Source of the DNA: Macrocystis pyrifera
Taxonomy: Eukaryota; Sar; Phaeophyceae; Laminariales; Laminariaceae
DNA length: 64,000 bases
NCBI GenBank assembly: GCA_031763025.1
Contig: JASSKH010000005.1
Coordinates: 16,334,128 to 16,398,127, forward strand
Direction of reading: 5' to 3'
Below, piece by piece: positions 1-46,400 of this stretch. Made by a program: the position numbers and the translations under genes. The notes beneath the pieces are model-generated. The model made no database searches. It saw only the letters and a program-made list of their open reading frames with translations, and was not told where the DNA came from. The first letter of the stretch is position 1; each line of letters opens with the position of its first letter.

Positions 1-1145
1 GCGTACTAAGTACGACGAGCGATGCGTCTATATCTGTGCAACCAACCTTCTCGACGAAATATTTCCAAAGCCACCATTTTCGTTGTGTGTGTCCCCCATG
101 TTCTCGAGGAAACGGGGTCTGATTTTTCGTCCCAGCTGTGTGTTGTCTTGAGTGTTATACGTAACACCTTCTGACCCGCGTATGCATGCACCAACACGTG
201 CTAGACTAATCGATAATCATGCGTCCATGCATACACCTCTATTTGTACCCATGGTTACACCCCATCCGTGCATAGCTTGTACTCATTCGTGCATACCTGT
301 ACCAGGTACCCTGGTGACGAGGAGAGTTACTGCTGTGCTGGCTTAATTCCGATATCCCAGCCGAGAGCCAGAGCCCAATTCAGGCCTGGTATAGTTTAGT
401 AGTCCCGCCGCAGTTGGATCTCGTCTTGTAGGTTTAGCGAGCGTTGACACGTCGAGACTCCGTTTATATAAGCAGCATACAAGCAGAACCTGGTACATTT
501 TCACAGCAGGTACCAACTATAATATAACGCTATGTTGTGTATATGGTGTTTGTACCCACATTAGGCCCACCAGGCAGGTACTGTTAGAAGAGTGCGGTGT
601 TGCTTAGATTGGACTGCGGTACTGCTATCACTACGTAGAAGCAGACAGCATACCTGGTAGTTTTTATGGATGTAACGGAAGACCTGGGGCTTCTTTCTCC
701 CTTTTGCACCTCCGCTTTTGTCAGAGGTGCGCGAGAAAGAAAGACACAAATAAACTGGCTGAGAACGTTGGGAAACAAGGAAGTACTTGGTAGCAAGTAA
801 CGATTGAACCCCGCCCATGTCCCACGCCCCACCTCCCACCGACCTTTTACCAGCTTTCATCCGTTTGGCCCCATCTCCTGACCTATCAAAATACCAGACT
901 ATGTCGGCGTGTACTGATGGTATACCAGGTACTGGTATACTTGGTACCATTTTTTTTATACCAGATCGTGTCCAGTATTTTTATCAAGTGCAGGCTGAAA
1001 TATTGCGAATACAAACACAAAGTACTGATGACGGTGCTGGGTATCTGGTATGTTCGAGTGCATCATGGTGCTGGTCTTGTGCACGATGTACTCCTGCACT
1101 CGCTGCCTCTTCGTCACCCCCGTTAGTTTTTTTTTTTTTGTGTTT
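1..1145. other. No gene recognised; upstream of first helicase exon
   Basis: No open frame here resembles a known protein. The helicase needs an upstream exon ending in phase 1 with a start codon, but I could not identify it in this stretch, so it may lie further left. The stretch contains several copies of the dispersed motif TACCAGGT/ACCTGGTA (near 300, 488, 652 and 922). Confidence 0.5.
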
Positions 1146-1400
1146 AACCTTCCCATCCCATCCCATACTGTCCCATCCAGTCCCATGACATCCCATCCCA
1201 TACTGTCCCATCCCGTCCGATGACATCCCATCCCACCCCATCCCATCCTATCCATTCCTGTCCCGTCCCATGATATCCCGTCCCGTCCGATCCCATCCCA
1301 TCCCATCCCATCCCATCCCATCCCATCCCATCCCATCCCATCCCATCCCATCCCATCCCATCCCATCCCATCCCATTCCATCCCATCCCACCCATCTCAC
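1146..1400 (+). repeat. CCCAT pentanucleotide microsatellite
   Basis: A long array of TCCCA/CCCAT units, pure from about 1290 to 1375 and interrupted on both sides. It runs into a C-rich stretch that ends at the acceptor CAG of the first recognised helicase exon at 1484. The array therefore sits where a polypyrimidine tract would be. The long open frames on both strands here are by-products of the repeat and are not genes. Confidence 0.9.
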
Positions 1401-1483
1401 CATATCCATCCCACCCACCACTTATCCCATCGCACCCCATTCCACCCTCGCCCACCCCCACCGCCACCCCCCCCCCCCCCCAG

Positions 1484-36978
<35,495 letters not shown>

Positions 36979-38062
36979 AACGAATTCCACCGAAGTTGGT
37001 GAAATCGGGACGGGGTGGTGGTCTCTTTTGCTCGTTCCGAGTGCAAGACGGGCTTCCATGGAGGCGTCGTTTGTGCGGGAAGAAGGGAGAGGCAGGGGAG
37101 GAGAGATATTGGAAGATGGTGGGGGCGGAGGGGAGGGGGGGGGGGGGGGGGGCGGTGGGTGGGGTTTCCACGACGCACCGCAAGGATGGATAAGAGGGTA
37201 TGTCTCCAGCAGCGACGTGGCTTCAGCGCGGATCAAACCAGAATAGTCCTGCAATCTGTTTCATTTGTGTTTCTTTGTGAGCGGGGCAGAGGTGGTAGGG
37301 GGGGAAGTTGTGTGGGAGGGGGTGGATGCGTTGGTGGGCGAGAGAGAGACGGGTTTGCTCGTTGTCCTGGAGCTAGCTGTGGGAGCGTTTGTCGCAATGC
37401 TCTATGCGGCTGGCTGGCTAGCTGCCCTCTGGGGTACGGGGAGGGGGTTTGAGTCGAGGGCGCCTGATCGACGACGTGAAGCGAGGCGGAAAATGAGGGC
37501 ATGGGGATGGGTGGGGTTTGTGTCGGTGGGCGAACCAAAGTGTTGGCTAGTTTAGAACATGGTGGTCGCGGGTTGGTAGAGAGGAGAGAGCGCGGCGAGA
37601 AACGTTTTACGCGCCAGCGTGCTATCTTTAGCGCCGAGTGCCGGACTTGACGCAAAAAAGGGTGTGTGTCTTGTTTTTTTTTCTTTGCCCGACTCGGACG
37701 GGGAAAAGGAAGAAAAGAGGCGTTATTGTTGTGGCGAGGACGGGGGAGGGGACACGATATTAGACAGAGGACTCCCTGTCTCTCACGTGTACATCGCCCC
37801 GCCCCCCGCCCCCACCCTCCCCTTCCCCTGTTAGTTGGCGGGGCCGGCGGGGCCGGGGGGGCGGGGAGGGGGAGGGGGGCGCGGTAAAGCTTGCTTTTTG
37901 CAAAAGCAAAATGCGGGGGTGCCAGGAGGCACCCATGCAACGGGAGAGAGTGAGACACGTGGAGATTTTCCTGCGGAATATGGACGTGCGGGGCAGCCTA
38001 GAGCCATCGCCCGCACGTATCGCGACTGTGAAAGCCGGGGTGGACGCGAAGGGGAGGGGAGG

Positions 38063-38093
<31 letters not shown>

Positions 38094-38331
38094 TGAGATT
38101 GCCAGCGATAGGATGGACAACAGCACACAATCTATTCTTGGGTTGTGAGTGGTGGGCGAGACCCCTTTTCGGAGTCTGCAAATTCTCGATTATTGTTCTC
38201 TATTGCTTGGTCCAAGCTTTGGCCGAAGTTTGGGGGGTTGTTGGTGGACGGTTCATGAGCCGGCCGCGGGAAAGAATGAGGAGAAAACAAACTGACGCCC
38301 CAGATTTTGCTCTGTGTTTCGTTTTCCTGTT

Positions 38332-38373
<42 letters not shown>

Positions 38374-41300
38374 GGGTTATATGCAGGGACAGAACGTTCT
38401 AGGCGAAAATGGGGCGTTGTGTTTTTTGTGTCTTTTCCCCTCCTTTTTTTCCGACGGTGCTCCGCTTTTTCGCGGAGGAAGTCCCCGTCGGTTATGTGCG
38501 GGATTGTCAACGCTTCCAAGGGGGGCGGTAGGGCAGAAAAACAAAGTACTGGCACAAGGCCGAGAGCGGGGGAGGGGGGGGGGGGGGGGGGGGGGGGGAC
38601 ACATCACTTTTTGTCAGAATGTTTTTTTTGAAGAAGCGAATCTATTATTGCTCCCTCTCTTTTTGAGGGTTTTCTATCGGCAACCTCGCCGCCCGAGTAC
38701 GCTCGGCATTCGATGGGTTCCGGGAGCGAGCGGCCTGCAATGGTACGTCGACTCTTTTGCCGACATAGACAGCGAAATGAGGGCGGGAGCGAGAGGGGGG
38801 AGGGGGGCAGTTGGGAATGGAAATGGGCATGGTAAACTGGAACGCGAGTTGGGGAACGCGCGGGACGAGGATTTGTAGTTTCGGGGGGGTGGGGGCGGGG
38901 GGGGGGGGATTGGGTGGATGGGGGGGGGTGGGGGTGGGGGTGGGGCGGGGGCAGAGCGGCGAGCGGTAACAACCAATATAGTACTTAGCCTTGCTGTTCG
39001 TCAGCTTTGATTGTGGAAAATGGCAGCCTGCTTAGCGGAGTGGTGAGCTTTTGCCGCAGCGAGGAGGCCGAGCGTCCGCAATGCTCAAACGGGTTGGGCA
39101 GGGGAAGGGGGAGGGAGACGGAGAAGATAATAGCATCTCGATAGTATTGATTGTTTGGAACGGTGCCCCCAAGGACCGCGAGGACTCGTGGACTGTCTAG
39201 ATGGTGCTACGCGCCAGTTGTTTGACCCCCGCGTGCTGACTGGCCGCTGTCGTCGGAGTGGCCCGGGGTGGCTTGGGCGTTCTCGCTGCTTCGTTTACGG
39301 CGGTTATCTGCATCCGAGACCTGGAGCAGCAGTAGGTAGTAGCGCGTGATTTCGGGGCTTGCGTGGAGAGGGAGGGTTGCGGGTGGTGATTACAACGGCG
39401 GGCGCGTGTTGCGCGTGAATGCCTGTCCTGTACCCCGACAGTCTCTTGTGCGTGAAATAGTCATGGTCGTGAAAATTACCACACTTGGCAACTCCTGTCC
39501 TGCTTTTCCTCCTCGACCGGGGGCATCGGCGGGGAGAGGCAGGGAGGGAGTGTTTTTCCTGAGAGGAAGGGTAAATGGTTCGAGAGTAGTATTTCTGATG
39601 TGTTGAATTGTGCATGGCGTTAGTTTTCTCCATCACGACATACAGAACAACACGTCATCGTAGCTGCAGCCGTACGCGTGTCGCCGGCCTGCCAAAAGTA
39701 GTAGTACCCGCGATATTTTCCCCTAAAACTCGGGCGTGGAAATTATGGCGTTCGGAAAAAGAGGGGAGGGAGGGAGGGGAGGAGGAAGGGAGGGTGCTAT
39801 TTGTTGGAAGTTCTTGACTGTTGTGCTGGTTATTAGGGTAGTGGGGAGTAACAGCTTTTTTTGCTCCGACGATCTGCTTCCCGGCGGGAGAGAAGGAGAG
39901 ACGTCTCTCGCTCCGTGAAGGGTTTTGGAAGAAGCTCCTCTATGGCACTTCCCTCCCAACCCGATCTATATGCGTATGTGTGTGGTGTCCCAGGGAGAGG
40001 AATGTAGCAGCAGGATCACGAACGGCAATTCACGGGTTGGTTGTTGTGTTATTTGTGGCGGTGCGAACGATCGCCTGCTGTTTGCCTGTCCTCCATCTAT
40101 CTATCTATCTGTGTCGTTGGTTGGTTACTTACCACTCACTACTTTACTGTAGGTGACCGGCCTATGTTGTCCCGGTGAGCGTGCGGTATCGTGTTACCTG
40201 GTACTTGGCAAGACTTAGCTGGCGAGCTGCTTTTGCTGGCCGGCCTTATTTTGCGGCATGACTGACCGCTGTGCCTATTCCTTTTTTTTTTTTGCTGTTT
40301 ACTGCTGCCATTCTACTTGTTGCTGTGCGCCGCTTCGTCGCAAACTATCCCGTGACACGCATGCAGCGCCCGGCCGGCGAGTTTATTTGTTTTAGGTGTT
40401 ATCTAGTATACGTGGGTGTATCAGTGCAACAACTGCAGCTAGCTGGTGATGCCGAATCTTTTGATAGGAAAAATGGCTGCACAACGTGGCAGGTGGAAGG
40501 AAAGGGTGGAATAGGGTTATGGTTGTCGCCGTAGGTTGTATGGAATTTGTTGTTCGGTCGGTGTTGGTTGACGATGTTTTGATTACGATATACAGGGGAA
40601 GGAATTGGTCGTCGTTTGTCTGATTCTATTACGCCCCCCCTTCCCCTCCCCTCCCCCCCCCTTCCCTCCTGCTCCACCCCCCGTCGTTGTGTTTCTTCTT
40701 GCTCCTTCTCGTCACGCCATCCATTTTTTGGCGGCGGTGGCGATGCACGGGGGAGTGGGGGGGGCGGGGGACGGGGCGATCTTACAAGTCTTGGCGCAGA
40801 CCAATATATATTCCTCCCGCGTACCGTACCGTAGATAGGTACCGATTCCCCACCATTATTATGATTGCGTGCGCCGGCTTTGCTTGCGCTCGCTTGTCTT
40901 CGCTCCCTCTTCTTTTCATGTACCTGATGTCTTGTTGCTCTGTTTGCGTCTATTTTCATTCACCAACCAATCTCGACGTGGTACATGCACGGCAAGTGTC
41001 GAAAAGCCAGTGTGCGCAATTTCTAGTTAGCGTAGACAGCTGTGCTGCTTGCCGCTCGACCGCCACCACCACCACCACCACCATCACTGGATCTATATTC
41101 ATGTATCCCTCCATGCACTCGACGCATAGGACGTGCGTACGTATCTCGCTCTTCAAATATTTTGATATTTTGGAAGGTGGGCGTGCAAAATGTCGCCGTG
41201 TCCGGACGAAAATCTAGCTGTCTAGAAGAATGTTCCACACTTATTTCTACGTGCTTTTGTGCTGCAGAGGGAAAGTGGGAAAATGATTCGTGCCCGCAGT

Positions 41301-41388
41301 TTTCTGGTTGTTTCTTTTTTAGGTTGGAATTCCCTATAGGTTTACCTAGGGTATCTAGAAACAAAATTAAAAACTTGCAGTAACGGAC
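36979..41388. other. Intergenic region, G-rich, no recognisable gene
   Basis: Downstream of the helicase stop. Several poly-G runs occur (38066-38093, 38333-38370, 38574-38598), with GGGAGG-rich stretches between. The long open frames here are proline- or glycine-rich by-products of base composition and resemble no family. From 39.1 to 41.4 kb the composition becomes normal, but I see no domain, RNA gene or transposon end. Confidence 0.6.
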
Positions 41389-41477
41389 AAAATGACAAAA
41401 ACGCTACACCAGTGACTTTTTGTCAGTTTACGGTACAAAAAATTCAAGGCTTATCACGCTAATTTCGGTGGAACGGT

Positions 41478-41795
41478 AAAACCGCCGTCAAAATGGTCCC
41501 GCCGTCCCGTCCCGCCGACAAAATCCCTGACCGTCGTCGCTTAACCGTCCCGTCCCGCCTATAAAATTTCTCCCGTTGGAAATTACCGTCCCGTCCCGCC
41601 GTGACACAGAAAATTACCGTCCCGTCCCGCCGTGGAACCGAAAAATTACCGTCCCGTCCCGCCATGACACCGACAAATTACCGTCCCGTCCCGCCGTGGC
41701 GCCGAAAAAATACCGTCCCGTCCCGCCGATAAAATCTCTCCCGTAGAAAATTATCGTTCCGTCCCGTCGTGGCACCGCCGCCGGCGGACATAACT
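41478..41795. repeat. Left subterminal array of ACCGTCCCGTCCCGCC
   Basis: About eight spaced copies of ACCGTCCCGTCCCGCC separated by short AT-rich spacers. Subterminal repeat arrays bind transposase in hAT elements; that role is inferred here. They point in the same direction as the right-hand array. Confidence 0.85.
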
Positions 41796-41902
41796 TTCCT
41801 CTTCCCGTACAAGAAACATTCATGGTGGTCTGTTCCCATCCATTTCCACCACGAATTACGAAAATAATCAAGAAATTTCGAGTTGTACCAAACTTCAATA
41901 GT

Positions 41903-41925
41903 AATTCCTATATAAATACATGTGT
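41903..41925 (+). promoter_or_regulatory. TATA-like element at the start of the USP-like gene, duplicated at 43942-43964
   Basis: CTATATAAATAC directly precedes the ATG at 41920. The same 23 bp, exact, recurs at 43942-43964 about 2.04 kb downstream and again ends in ATGTGT. Confidence 0.55.
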
Positions 41926-42195
41926 CGACCGGCCACGACAAGTCCTCCGGCTAGTTACACATCCCACACCAACGACGGACAAACAGACACCGGCTCCATC
42001 CGCCCTTCACCTTTTCTGCCGCCCAATGAGAACAATTGCTTCTTCAACACCGCCACCGCCTCCGCCATAGCTGCCTGGGAAGGACATCCTCTCCCCAACC
42101 CAACCATGGCAACACCAGCTGGAGCCATCTTCTCCACTCTTGCGGCTGTGCGTGCCTGCATGTTCGACGGCAAGCCTCTCCAACGCCCCCTCTTG
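41920..42195 (+). CDS. USP-like (C19-type) cysteine protease, exon 1 with Cys box
   Basis: Open from ATG to the donor GTAAGT at 42196, phase 0, 92 codons. Residues NENNCFFNTATASAIAAWEG around codons 37-56 match the Cys box of ubiquitin-specific proteases (N-x-C-[FY]-x-N); the Cys would be the nucleophile. It ends PLQRPLL. Proteases of this fold remove ubiquitin or ubiquitin-like tags; the substrate is unknown here. Alternatively it may be a degenerate host gene fragment picked up by the transposon. Confidence 0.6.
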
Positions 42196-42368
42196 GTAAG
42201 TTCTTGCTTGTTCTGCTATCCACATCTCGTCGTAATAATACCCCCCAATACTTACCGGCGCCCGCAAGTACCCATATATAAATTAATACTACGTTGTGCT
42301 TTCATGTGTCTTCTAAACGTATTGTATCATTTCGTTCGGTATGCGTCGCATTCTTTGGCGGAATGCAG

Positions 42369-43330
42369 GATTCTTTGGCTCAAGCACGTGACAAGATCCT
42401 TGGTAGTAGCGGCCTACCGGGCGCAGGATCCGTAATGGGAACGCCAGGCTCCATATACGAAGCGATCACCCTTCGACCTGATGATCAACTCCACCCCAAC
42501 AGCTGGTGGCCAGGTGACGTCGTGGAACGGCATGCTCGTATCATGTACACTCGGACGGCTCTCGGATTCAACTGGCACTACACTACCGATTGCCATATCG
42601 AAGACCATGGCCATATCGAGATAATCGCATCCCAATGTGCACGATGGCGAGATCCCGCACCAGTCTTGATTCCGCACGGACCGCCCCAGTCACTCCATGA
42701 TGCAGTCAATGCCTTGTTCCTAACCGGAGCCGCCTCCGACTTCCCATTTTCTGGACCTGCTCCGTGCCCCCCCTGCGACGAGAGCTGCGCCCGGCACGTC
42801 GGCACATCCACATGGTCGATTCTTCCTTGGAGTGCGGACAACGCCCCAGATCGCGTTTTCTTCGCGTCTTCGCGTCTGCACGTGTAGACATCTACGAGGA
42901 CGCCGGAGAGCCGCCAGCACCGTCACCCATTTTGATGATAGGCGTTGAGTACTGCCTCGTAGCTGTCATCTACTCCCTTCCGAACCATTTCGTGACCCAG
43001 TTGCGTTCCAGAGGGCGGTGGTTGAAGTACGATTGCATACTCGGGGGGAGTACCACGTCTTGCGACGATTTCGACTATGACTGGTATCATGGTTTCCAGC
43101 ATATGTATGTCTACCTTCGAAAGTCTATGACCTTGCCTGTTCCCCAGGCACAAACGACACCATACCGCAGTGCTAGCTACCATGAGCGCGCAAGCCAAGA
43201 ACGCGCGAAGATAATCGAGGCGACTAGACAAGGACCCATCATGCCTCCGCCTTACCGAAGTCCTGGCCACTACGACGTGGGGAGCGCAGCTGTGCCTTGC
43301 CGACTCGACTCCGACGTACCGCCGCCTTGA
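42369..43330 (+). pseudogene. USP-like (C19-type) cysteine protease, exon 2 with frameshift and His box
   Basis: Acceptor TGCAG at 42368, phase 0, consistent with exon 1. The first frame runs from DSLAQARDKILG to a stop at 42885-42887 and includes CPPCDESC, which could be part of the zinc finger found in many USPs. The second frame carries the His box: GVEYCLVAVIYSLPNHFVTQ, then GRWLKYDCILGG, matching Y.L..VI....HF....R..G.W..YD, and runs to TGA at 43330. An exact 8-bp tandem duplication (CTTCGCGT at 42860-42867 and 42868-42875) lies just where the two frames meet and accounts for the shift. The copy is probably inactive unless the duplication is polymorphic. Confidence 0.6.
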
Positions 43331-43501
43331 GCGTCTCCCGTGTTCTTCACACGTGTGTTGAAACGTTTTGATTTTTGATGTGATATTGCTTCTCGATTAG
43401 GACTGCCTGCCTTCTTGTTTCCCTCTTTTTGCTAGAACGAATTTTCTAGAAATGTTGCACGGCGCGTCCAGCCTTTCGAGTTCTGCGCGGCTACATTTAT
43501 A

Positions 43502-43598
43502 TTAACCCTTTTAGTACTGCAGTCCCGTTTTGGGGACAAATCACTTGGAATTAGAATGGTTTGTCCCCAAATCGGGACTGCGGTACTAAAGGGGTTAA
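43502..43598. mobile_element. piggyBac-like MITE with TTAA duplication (type copy), nested in the hAT-like element
   Basis: TTAA at 43502-43505 and 43595-43598 bracket an 89-bp palindromic element starting CCCTTTTAGTACTGCAGTCC and ending GTACTAAAGGGG. TTAA targets and CCC-starting ends are the hallmark of piggyBac transposons. No transposase is encoded. Confidence 0.9.
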
Positions 43599-44023
43599 CT
43601 GTTCGGTCGACAGAGTGTTGTTTACGGGGTGCATGTACGTGACGATCATCGGCGAAAAATCTACTTGTATGCCTTTTGTCATCTTTGACTTCACGGCAGC
43701 GTTTTATTTGGTGTGGGTGTGTTCGCGACACGTCGAGGTCATCGCAATCTGCGCGATGCTCGACTGTGGCGTTTTGTTTATGTGTTTGCTTCGAAATAGC
43801 GGCAACATCAGCATCTGCAAACAAGTAATATTCTACGTGGTAAATATATGACGTCGCGAGAGAATTGTCATACTGCCGGCCAACCTTTTGTTTTATGGTA
43901 AAACCCTAGGGAACAGCGGGGCAACCCTTGCCCTGCCCTACAATTCCTATATAAATACATGTGTTATCGTAAATTGTGCACAAGTCCCATCTATAAATGA
44001 AATACATATAGAATAGTAGTAGG

Positions 44024-44117
44024 TGTATTACCCAGCTTGCCAAATTGGGTATCAACTATTCAATTATTAATCAGTCGAACTCACAGATGACGTATTTTCA
44101 TCGTCTTGCTTATATAA
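44024..44117 (-). repeat. CAGCTGACGTATT module, copy near 44 kb
   Basis: GGTATCAACTATTCAATTAT, then GTCGAACTCACAGATGACGTA, followed by TTATATAA at 44110. Related copies lie at 51661-51747, 54162-54215, 58061-58110, 58281-58330, 60380-60435 (inverted) and 61671-61985 (split). Possibly a mobile short repeat or a promoter block. Confidence 0.65.
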
Positions 44118-44562
44118 CACCTGGTCAGTGGTTGGTATGATATTGCTGGGCACCACATTTACTTCTGCTAGAAAAAGTGCTGGTGGTGCTGATCAGCAGC
44201 TGGTTGATGATCTGTTTTTATATACTTTCAAATGAAGGTAAGTACAAATATTACCGAAAAAGAATGAAAATTACTACCAAGTAGTAAGTGTATACCTGGT
44301 GGTGTTGTTTTTTCTTTTCATATCTTCATTCTTCATTTCCACTCGCAACTGAAAGCAGAGTATCATATCACAACACCTGCCACAGGCTCGCCACCACACA
44401 CAAATAGCACACAGACCACGATCACACCAGTACTACTGGTGTGGCCCAAAAAGATTTTAGGAGACACGCCATCAAGCGGGACGCAAAACGTGCGCTGTCA
44501 AGGATGTAGGGTCGAGTGTTGCACATTGTCAATGTCAATGCCAAGTTGCTGTCTGTCAAGGG

Positions 44563-44945
44563 GTGAAAGTGCTGCCTTCTAACATCTTTGGTGTGACCGG
44601 CACGGACGCCATGGATGCCTATCTCACGGGCGAGGCCGATCGACCAGCAGCGGCACTAGAATCACCACCGCCGCCGCCACAACCTCCATCTGCACAACCA
44701 CCAGTAACACAGAGCAAGCACAACAATCAGAACAGCCACCGTGAGCTGGCAACGCAACAACAGCGCTTGGGGCAGGGGTGGAAGAAATCAGAAGACGTCG
44801 CCCGTGTAGTGGCAGCACTTCTCGGGGCTTGTGGGCTGCGCGGGTCGAGAAGAAAACGTCTGCGTCGGGACGGCTCCCTTCGCGGAACCAGCAGTGTGCG
44901 GGAATTTTTCAGGTACAACCGTGCTGACCCTGCGGCGGGAAATAA
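44563..44945 (+). other. Unidentified ORF part inside the hAT-like element
   Basis: The open frame has no ATG at its left edge. It encodes LPSNIFGVTGTDAMDAYLTG, a Pro/Gln-rich stretch, then GWKKSEDVARVVAALLGACG and a basic segment. It then runs into the CCGTCCC array, where it stays open only because of the repeat. The non-repetitive first 125 codons could be an exon of an unknown protein. I recognise no domain. Confidence 0.25.
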
Positions 44946-44959
44946 TCGAAAAATATATT

Positions 44960-45320
44960 TATCGTCCCGCCCGCCGAAGAAAAAGAAAATTACCGTCCCG
45001 TCCCGCCGTGGGAAAAATATTTACCGTCCCGTCCCGCCGAGGAAAAAAATATTTACCGTCCCGTCCCGCCGAGGAAAAAAATATTTACCGTCCCGTCCCG
45101 CCGAGGAAAAAAATATTTACCGTCCCGTCCCGCCGAGGGGAAAAATATTTACCGTCCCGTCCCGTCGAGAAATTCGGCACCCGCTGTCCCGTCCCGTCCC
45201 GTCCCGTCCCGTCCCGTCCCGTCCCGCCAACTTTTTATGTCCTCATTTTACCGTCCCGTTTTCATTTTTTTTTTCCCCGCCAAACGACTCAAATTTGTCC
45301 CGTCCCGTCCCGTCACGATT
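44960..45320. repeat. Right subterminal array, 31-34 bp tandem units
   Basis: Five or more units of TATTTACCGTCCCGTCCCGC plus GAGGAAAAAAA spacer, then a denser CCCGT run near 45185-45230. Open frames on the plus strand here are by-products of the repeat. Confidence 0.9.
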
Positions 45321-45343
45321 CTCAGTCACTGTGATAAGCCTTG

Positions 45344-45620
45344 AAAAAATTCAAACCAGGAAATCAGGGTACACCAAACCCAAGTTAGATGACGTTTTCT
45401 GTCAAAGTATCCTGTTTCATGGCAAAACATCCATGTCCGTCCGTCCAAGTTTCAAAAATGACAAAAAAAAAAAAACGATGCTCCAGTGTCTTTTTGCCAG
45501 TTTACCGTACGAAAGAATAGAACGAGGTAATAAAGGCACACCAAACCCAAGTTAGGTGACGTTGTTTGTCAAGGAACACCTTTTTCTGGTAATAAAGCAA
45601 TGTCGGGTGTAGCTTATGAT
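45344..45620. repeat. 167-bp tandem repeat, target of the hAT-like insertion
   Basis: ACACCAAACCCAAGTTAGAT at 45371 recurs as ACACCAAACCCAAGTTAGGT at 45538. The part preceding it (ATGACAAAAA...CTTTTTG(T/C)CAGTTTACxGTAC) occurs at 41393 left of the transposon and at 45455 right of it, showing that the transposon split one unit. Confidence 0.8.
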
Positions 45621-46390
45621 TACGAGCAAAAAACGCGTTCATGAATATTAGCACCCTCTTGTACTGGTATTTATACGAACATACCAGGTACGAGTCAAGC
45701 TTAGCTTACATTTGTGAAGAAATCTTGTTTCGTTTCGTGCGCGTGCTTGTACTCAGAGCACGGGACCGCGGGCGAACCCGGCGCCGTCGCGGGCGCTGGC
45801 GAATAGAGGGGGGGGTTGCAAGGAGCGCGGTTGCCGTTTTCGTGGCTAGGCGTCGCGCGTGCCCCGAGACATGAGGGAAGCACGAATGGTCTCTGTCTGG
45901 CCTCCTTGTGAGGCTCCACTTATACCATATGCGAGTCTAGAAGGGTCGTTTCGATGTGCAAAATAAAATTCAAGCGGTGCTTATTTTAGCGACCAGACTT
46001 TATAGTCGACAGAGAGAGCGACGCAACTTTGTTAAGCATACACTTTCTCACTCTGCGTTACATGCTAAATTTTCTTAAAAAGAAACACACGCAACATCAA
46101 GTAGTGATGTTATTGGGAACCAACACTTGAACCTAATGTACTTACATGAGTTCCAAGGATAGTCAAGTGTGCATAATGTACCTATCGCATGAGATCCAAC
46201 TTGAAGGAGTGAATTCAACACATACAAGGCAAGGAAATAACCGAACATATAGAATCGTTTTGTATCTACCGATACTGCAACACCTGCTTGTATGAGATGG
46301 GTGTGTACCTAAATTATGGTTGCTACAGGAGTACCTGGTAGCCCTGTGTTATGCAGCAGCGACCAGGTGATACTGGCTACTGCTGTAATA
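45621..46390. other. No gene recognised, spacer before the LINE
   Basis: Ordinary composition; short open frames only. ACCTGGTA-type motifs at 45682 and 46334. It may include the 5' untranslated part of the retrotransposon, whose left boundary I could not define. Confidence 0.5.
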
Positions 46391-46400
46391 ATGGGGGCAG

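Larger units (their letters stand above)
41445..45343. mobile_element. hAT-like DNA transposon carrying a USP-like protease gene
   Basis: 13-bp perfect inverted ends CAAGGCTTATCAC (41445-41457) and GTGATAAGCCTTG (45331-45343), bracketed by an 8-bp direct repeat AAAAAATT (41437-41444 and 45344-45351). CA(A/G)G-type ends with 8-bp duplications are the hallmark of hAT transposons. The flanks are two halves of a repeat unit whose intact neighbour copy (45447-45530) lacks the insertion and acts as an empty-site control. The interior holds CCGTCCC subterminal arrays, a spliced C19-type protease gene, an unidentified ORF and a nested piggyBac-like MITE. No hAT transposase was recognised, so the element is probably non-autonomous. 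Confidence 0.8.

Noticed and set aside
37233-38972. Several 100-347 codon frames rich in Pro or Gly
   Set aside because: They come from G-rich sequence and poly-G runs, and no frame resembles a family.
44440-44570. Cys-rich frame (CQCQCQVAVCQ) upstream of the unidentified ORF as a transposase zinc finger
   Set aside because: Spacing does not match a known finger and the frame has no support from splice sites or a second copy.
44950-45230. Open frame with repeated FTVPSRRG-like peptides
   Set aside because: By-product of the tandem CCGTCCC array; reading frames stay open only because the unit lacks stops.
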